A stretch of 64,000 bases of DNA from NCBI RefSeq assembly GCF_016863015.1, contig NZ_BOOB01000040.1, positions 1 to 64,000 on the forward strand. The letters are read 5' to 3'. A model generated the notes under the pieces. It had not been told where the DNA came from. It was given only the letters and a program-made list of their open reading frames with translations, and did no database searches. The stretch's first letter is position 1; the number at the start of each line of letters is the position of its first letter. Below, piece after piece: positions 60,184 to 64,000 of this stretch. Source of the stretch: Microbispora amethystogenes. Its GTDB lineage: Bacteria > Actinomycetota > Actinomycetes > Streptosporangiales > Streptosporangiaceae. Position numbers and translations under genes: made by a program.

Positions 60184-61086
60184 TCAAAGTTCGCCCCAGT
60201 AGTCCGCGAGCCCGTAGAAGCCCGTGCTGTAACCGATCTGCCGTTCGAGGTAGGCCGACTCGTCCGGGCGGCCGCTCCGCAGGGACCGGAGCCGGTCCCC
60301 GCACTCCTTCGTGAGGATCCCGATGTGCGCGACCACGTCGTCCCTGGTCACACCGAGCAGAAGCGCGTTGAGATCACCCCAGGTGACGTCGCGCTCGTAG
60401 GTGGCGAGGTCGTTCAGCAGACGCAGCACGCGCTGCACCGCGTCGCTCGCCTCGGTCAGCTCCTGCAGGTGAGGGACGACGCCGGGATCCGCGGCGTGGA
60501 TCCAGTGCGAGATGTTGACGAGCGTCGATCCGAAGTTTCCGGCGTTCCCGAGATACTGCTCGAAGGAGGGCATCGAGCCCCCGCCGGGGATGCGACTCTT
60601 CCACTCCCACTCGCGCGTCATCGCCGAGAGCATCCCTTCGAGCTCGCCCCGCCAGGCCGCGCGCAGCCGTGGGAAGAGCGGGGACGCGGCGAGCTCGTCG
60701 CGGATGACGGTGAGGAACCGCGTGAGCGGCGTGTCCGGATCGGGCGTACGGTCGTCCGCGACCGCGAGCGCGCCGCGCACGAGGTCGTCGATCTCCTGCC
60801 GCGAGGTGGCCTCGTGGTCGATCAGCCAGTCGGCCGCGAAAATCCACAGGGACGTGCGGTTGGCGACCCTGAGCCTCTCGGCGGTCGCCTCCGGAGACCC
60901 GAACGCGTTGGCCAGCGACACCGCCGCGTACAGGGTCGCGTCGAACGGCCTGGCCGCGAACAATTCGGGGAACGCGGTGGCGCACTCCTGGAGATCCCGC
61001 TGACAGCGCGCCGCGAGAGCGCAGGCCCTGCCACTTGCCGCCGCCGACGCCAGATGCCCGGCGTCGAGGCGTGGTGCCGTGCTCAT
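60184..61086 (-). CDS. Class I terpene synthase
   Basis: Helical protein of 300 residues. The first metal motif is FAADWLIDHEA, an atypical D-x3-D in place of DDxxD. The second is LNDLATYERD, matching N-x3-S/T-x3-E/D. Other typical features are RTSLWIFAADW before the metal motif, RIPGGGSMPSFEQYLGNAG, and TGFYGLADYW at the end. With an adjacent class II cyclase, it should ionise the copalyl-type product and finish the skeleton (inference). The start ATG overlaps the stop of the P450 gene (ATGA). Confidence 0.87.
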   Translation of the reverse strand: MSTAPRLDAGHLASAAASGRACALAARCQRDLQECATAFPELFAARPFDATLYAAVSLANAFGSPEATAERLRVANRTSLWIFAADWLIDHEATSRQEIDDLVRGALAVADDRTPDPDTPLTRFLTVIRDELAASPLFPRLRAAWRGELEGMLSAMTREWEWKSRIPGGGSMPSFEQYLGNAGNFGSTLVNISHWIHAADPGVVPHLQELTEASDAVQRVLRLLNDLATYERDVTWGDLNALLLGVTRDDVVAHIGILTKECGDRLRSLRSGRPDESAYLERQIGYSTGFYGLADYWGEL

Positions 61087-62462
61087 GCCCCGGCGCCTCC
61101 GGCGACGGGATCGAGGCGCACCTCTACCGTTTCCTTGGGCCGCATCGACGCGCCCGGGAACGGCGTGAGCGGCCTGGGGGCGCGCACCCGCGGCCGGAAC
61201 CGGGCCAGGATGCCGGCCACGATCAGAGGCGCCTCCACATAGAAGAGGTGCTGGCCGAGGCAGAGATGAGGGCCTCCGCCGAAGGGGAAGTAGGCGTACC
61301 GGTGCCGCCGCTCACGCTGGTCCACCGCGAAGCGCTCGGGGTCGAACTCGTTCGGACGCTCCCAGAACTCCTCCAGCCGATGGGTCACGTAGGGGCTGAT
61401 GAGCAGGGTGGCACCGGGCTCGATCGGCACGTCGCCGAGAAGGCCGGCCCGCCGCGCCATGCGCGGAATCATCCAGCCCGGCGGGTACAGCCGCAGCATC
61501 TCCTGGAACACCGACTTCATGTAGGTCAGCCGGGGCAGGCAGGACGGGTCCACCGGGCCGTGCCCGACGACGGTCTCCACCTCGTCGTACAGGCGTGCGG
61601 CCACCTCGGGGTGGTCGTGGAGGAGTGGCCACAACCAGGTCAGCGCCACGGCCGTGGTCTCGCTCGACGAGCCGTAGATGCTGACGAGGTCGTCGCGGAT
61701 CCGCCGCTCGGCGGACGGGTCGTCCTCGTCGCGGCGGGCGCGGGCGAGCGCCGAGATGATGTCGTTGCCGTCACCGGGATCCCTGCGGGCCTGCCTGACC
61801 AGCGGCAGCACCACGTCGTCGATCACCTCGGCCGCGCGCTTGAAAGCCCGGTCGCCGGGCATCGGGACCCACTCGGGCGCGAAGGGCATCAGCAGCCGGG
61901 AGGTGAACGAGGTCGCGGCGATCCCGTACGCCGGGGCGAGCCGCTCGGCGTCCGCGACGGAGATCTTGTCGCCGAACAGGACCCGGATGACGGTCCGGCT
62001 CACGAGGCGGCCCAACTCCTCGCAGACGTCGATCCAGCGCCCCGCCCGGGCGTGCGCCTCCCACGCCGTGAGCTCCTCGTCGATCGTCTCGGCCATGTCC
62101 TGGGTCAGGCTGGCGACGTACCTGGAGGTGAAGAGGGGTTGCAGGATTCTCCGGCTGGATTCCCAGTCGGGGCCCTCGGTGAGGATGCTCCTCCCGGCGA
62201 GCCGCTCCACCGGCTTCCAGAAGGCGCCCTCCCGCGGGTGGTTCTCCCAGTCGCCGCGCAGGACCTGCTGGACGTGGTCCGGGTGGCTCACGAGATAGGG
62301 ACGGAAGGGACCCAGATTGAGCCGGACTACCTTGCCGCGCGCCCGCTGGGCGGTTCCGGCGAGCATGTTGACCGGGTCACGGAGCAGGGGGCGGATGGTA
62401 CGGCGCAGGGGCAGGGATAAGGATCTCGCAGGTGGCCTGATGTCGATCGCCTCGGAAGTCAC
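61083..62462 (-). CDS. Cytochrome P450
   Basis: P450 of 459 residues. The I-helix segment is YGSSSETTAVALTW, the K-helix ExxR is FQEMLRLYPP, and the haem-binding loop is PFGGGPHLCLGQHLF with the axial Cys. Length and the PPGWMIPRMARRAG block are of the CYP102/CYP4-like clan rather than the short class I bacterial P450s. As the first gene of a three-gene terpene operon it most likely oxidises the diterpene skeleton. GTG at 62462 is chosen because GGGAGACGGCC precedes it. No ferredoxin gene is adjacent. Confidence 0.93.
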   Translation of the reverse strand: MTSEAIDIRPPARSLSLPLRRTIRPLLRDPVNMLAGTAQRARGKVVRLNLGPFRPYLVSHPDHVQQVLRGDWENHPREGAFWKPVERLAGRSILTEGPDWESSRRILQPLFTSRYVASLTQDMAETIDEELTAWEAHARAGRWIDVCEELGRLVSRTVIRVLFGDKISVADAERLAPAYGIAATSFTSRLLMPFAPEWVPMPGDRAFKRAAEVIDDVVLPLVRQARRDPGDGNDIISALARARRDEDDPSAERRIRDDLVSIYGSSSETTAVALTWLWPLLHDHPEVAARLYDEVETVVGHGPVDPSCLPRLTYMKSVFQEMLRLYPPGWMIPRMARRAGLLGDVPIEPGATLLISPYVTHRLEEFWERPNEFDPERFAVDQRERRHRYAYFPFGGGPHLCLGQHLFYVEAPLIVAGILARFRPRVRAPRPLTPFPGASMRPKETVEVRLDPVAGGAGA

Positions 62463-62682
62463 GGCCGTCTCCCTCTCGCGGTAGGCATGTGGCCGGACGC
62501 CCCTCGCCTGGGCCTCGTCCAGTGACCACACCGATCGTCACTGGCGGAGTATCACATGGCAGGGAAGATATGATCAAGATTCTGGCCGAGTGATACTTTT
62601 GTAGGGTTTCATTACCAGATGAACCATCGTTGATCCATTGGCCTGGTTTGGGAGCGCCGAAACCGCCGTGACCAGGCACAAC

Positions 62683-62714
62683 AAAAAAGGGCCGGACCCA
62701 AACGGCCCGGCCCT
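62683..62714 (-). terminator. Rho-independent terminator after a 30-residue peptide gene
   Basis: On the minus strand AGGGCCGG pairs with CCGGCCCT around an 11-base loop and is followed by TTTTTTG. This is the only textbook stem plus T-tract in the window. Confidence 0.92.
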
Positions 62715-62726
62715 CACGACGCGGCG

Positions 62727-62819
62727 TCAGCCGTGGCTGGTCACCAGCAGCGCGATGCCGACGAGGATGACGATGGGGATCAGCCACACCACGACCTCGC
62801 CGAGGAACTCCTTGTACAT
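62727..62819 (-). CDS. 30-residue single-span membrane peptide
   Basis: Peptide MYKEFLGEVVVWLIPIVILV plus GIALLVTSHG. One hydrophobic helix follows a short charged N-terminus. The ATG at 62819 has GAGAGGA about ten bases upstream, and a strong Rho-independent terminator follows 13 bases after the stop, which argues for a real, independently transcribed gene. Function unknown. Similar tiny membrane peptides occur throughout actinomycetes and are often unannotated. Confidence 0.7.
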   Translation of the reverse strand: MYKEFLGEVVVWLIPIVILVGIALLVTSHG

Positions 62820-63058
62820 GGGGACCGAATCCTCTCGGTGACGTGCAAAGCGAACGGACCTGCAGCATATTCGGTCCGGCCGCCGCGGCGGAACCCGCAT
62901 CGTCCCAGGCGGCGGCGGGTGCGGGGCCTCGCCCCTCCAAGATCGAAACTGAAACGTACATGCATCGCCGCAGGCCGGCGCGTTCTCCCGGCGCCGTCCC
63001 TGGGCCGGACGGGTCACCGCTCCCTACCATCGCGCCGGACGGCACGAGGGAGAGCGGA

Positions 63059-64000
63059 ATGTCGAAGAGAAGTGCGGCCCTGGCGGCCCTGCTCATGGTG
63101 CTCGGACTGCTCGTCACCCGGCCCGCGCAGGCGGCCCCGGTGCGGATCATGGCGCTGGGCGACTCGATCACCGGATCGCCCGGCTGCTGGCGGGCCCTGC
63201 TGTGGAACCGGCTGCAGAGCAACGGCTTCACCAACATCGACATGGTGGGAACCCTGCCTCCGCAGGGCTGCTCGGTCGCCTACGACGGCGACAACGAGGG
63301 TCACGGCGGCGCGCTGGTCACCAACGTCGCCGACCAGAACCAGCTGCCCGGGTGGCTCTCGGCGACCCGCCCCGACATCGTGCTGATGCACTTCGGCACC
63401 AACGACGTGTGGAGCAACAAGCCCACCGCGACCATCCTCGCGGCGTACGGCAAGCTCGTGGACCAGATGCGGGCGAGCAACCCGAACATGAGGGTGCTGG
63501 TCGCGAAGATAATTCCGATGAACCCGGGCACCTGCCCCGAGTGCGGGCAGCGGGTGGTCGACCTGAACAACGCCATCCCCGGCTGGGCCGCCGCCAAGAC
63601 CACCGCCGCGTCCCCGGTCCAGGTGGTCGACCAGTGGACCGGCTTCAGCACGAGCGCGGACACCTACGACGGCGTCCACCCCAACGCGAGCGGCGACCAG
63701 AAGATGGCCGACAGGTGGTATCCGGCCCTGTCGACACTGCTCGGCGGCGCTCAGCCGTCGCCCTCCGCATCACCGTCCGCATCGCCGTCACGGTCGCCTT
63801 CCCCGTCCGCGTCCCCGTCCGCCTCGCCCTCCCGTTCACCCTCTCCCTCGCCGTCTCCCTCACCGTCTCCCTCGCCGTCGACCAGCCCTGGAGGGTGCTC
63901 CGCCACCTACGTGGTCACCAACCAGTGGGGCGGCGGCTTCCAGGGTGAGATCACGGTAAAGAACACCGGCACGGCTCCCATCAGCGGCTGGACCGTGACC
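63059..64000 (+). CDS. Secreted SGNH/GDSL hydrolase with C-terminal CBM2 (partial)
   Basis: Secreted enzyme cut by the right edge after 314 codons. A signal peptide (LAALLMVLGLLVTRPAQA) precedes an SGNH esterase domain: block I MALGDSITG with the catalytic Ser, GHGGAL, block III HFGTNDVW and block V DGVHPNASG with Asp and His. This arrangement is like acetyl-xylan esterases of families CE2/CE3. A Ser-Pro linker (about 45 residues) leads to CSATYVVTNQWGGGFQGEITVKNTG, the start of a family 2 cellulose-binding module. The ATG at 63059 has GGGAG seven bases upstream. Confidence 0.94.
   Translation, partial: MSKRSAALAALLMVLGLLVTRPAQAAPVRIMALGDSITGSPGCWRALLWNRLQSNGFTNIDMVGTLPPQGCSVAYDGDNEGHGGALVTNVADQNQLPGWLSATRPDIVLMHFGTNDVWSNKPTATILAAYGKLVDQMRASNPNMRVLVAKIIPMNPGTCPECGQRVVDLNNAIPGWAAAKTTAASPVQVVDQWTGFSTSADTYDGVHPNASGDQKMADRWYPALSTLLGGAQPSPSASPSASPSRSPSPSASPSASPSRSPSPSPSPSPSPSPSTSPGGCSATYVVTNQWGGGFQGEITVKNTGTAPISGWTVT

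Noticed and set aside
58616-62462. The P450 as a glycopeptide Oxy cross-linking enzyme.
   Set aside because: It is coupled to terpene synthases 45 kb from the NRPS, and its sequence is of the longer CYP102/CYP4-like type.

Overview
The window is high-GC DNA with GTG starts, overlapping ATGA stop/start junctions, an Lsr2-type nucleoid protein, a complete conservon (CvnA-D) and several terminators. This fits a filamentous actinomycete; the mix of Dpg genes, VanRS-like regulators and secreted CBM enzymes suggests Streptosporangiales or a relative (inference, no 16S in view).

1-16.5 kb is the edge of a non-ribosomal peptide cluster. It holds the 5' part of an NRPS (A-PCP-E-C-A...), a polyspecific ABC exporter with a strange His/Gly/Pro tail, mbtH, a VanR/VanS-like two-component pair, an alpha/beta hydrolase, a glycopeptide-type flavin halogenase, and dpgC-dpgB-dpgA for 3,5-dihydroxyphenylglycine. 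DpgD and the transaminase are not in view. The chemistry points to a halogenated, Dpg-containing peptide of the glycopeptide or ramoplanin/enduracidin kind.

16.7-21.7 kb is directly attached and looks like a separate, compact RiPP system. Two 50/51-residue double-glycine precursors, an MvdD-like ATP-grasp ligase and a maturation-type protein (apparently frameshifted near its 3' end) lie on the minus strand; a divergent C39-peptidase ABC exporter lies on the plus strand. This is the most likely under-described system here: a graspetide-like pathway with conserved core elements TG-x-Y and S-x-D-D.

22-31 kb is mostly housekeeping or small accessory genes: a Pro/Thr-rich secreted protein, a MatB-like malonyl-CoA synthetase, a DUF1707 protein, an Asn/Tyr/Cys secreted protein, Lsr2, an Fpg/Nei glycosylase, a spore-photolyase-like radical SAM protein, two methyltransferases and a TetR regulator with a perfect palindromic operator. 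31-36 kb is a mobile-element zone: an IS5-family element with a -1 frameshift transposase beside a RelE-like toxin, and an IS200/IS605 element (decayed tnpA, intact tnpB) inserted in a RibD/DHFR-like gene.

36-51 kb carries an oxidoreductase, an Ohr-like protein, an AA10 LPMO, an ArsR-CDF metal operon, an ECF-like sigma factor with a CU044_5270-like partner, glycosyltransferases and remnants, a membrane-anchored multicopper oxidase, SH3-repeat and GNAT proteins. 51.4-54.5 kb is a sugar ABC importer with a LacI-type operator. 54.7-58.4 kb is the conservon. 58.6-62.5 kb is a three-gene diterpenoid operon (P450, class I synthase, class II cyclase). The right edge is a secreted SGNH hydrolase with the beginning of a CBM2.

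Two kinds of small repeats tie distant parts together: a 182-bp near-identical element present in inverted orientation in front of the NRPS and inside the CU044_5270-like gene, and a 165-bp MITE-like element that supplies the stop codon of the hydrolase. All functional calls are from reading motifs by eye; no database search was run.
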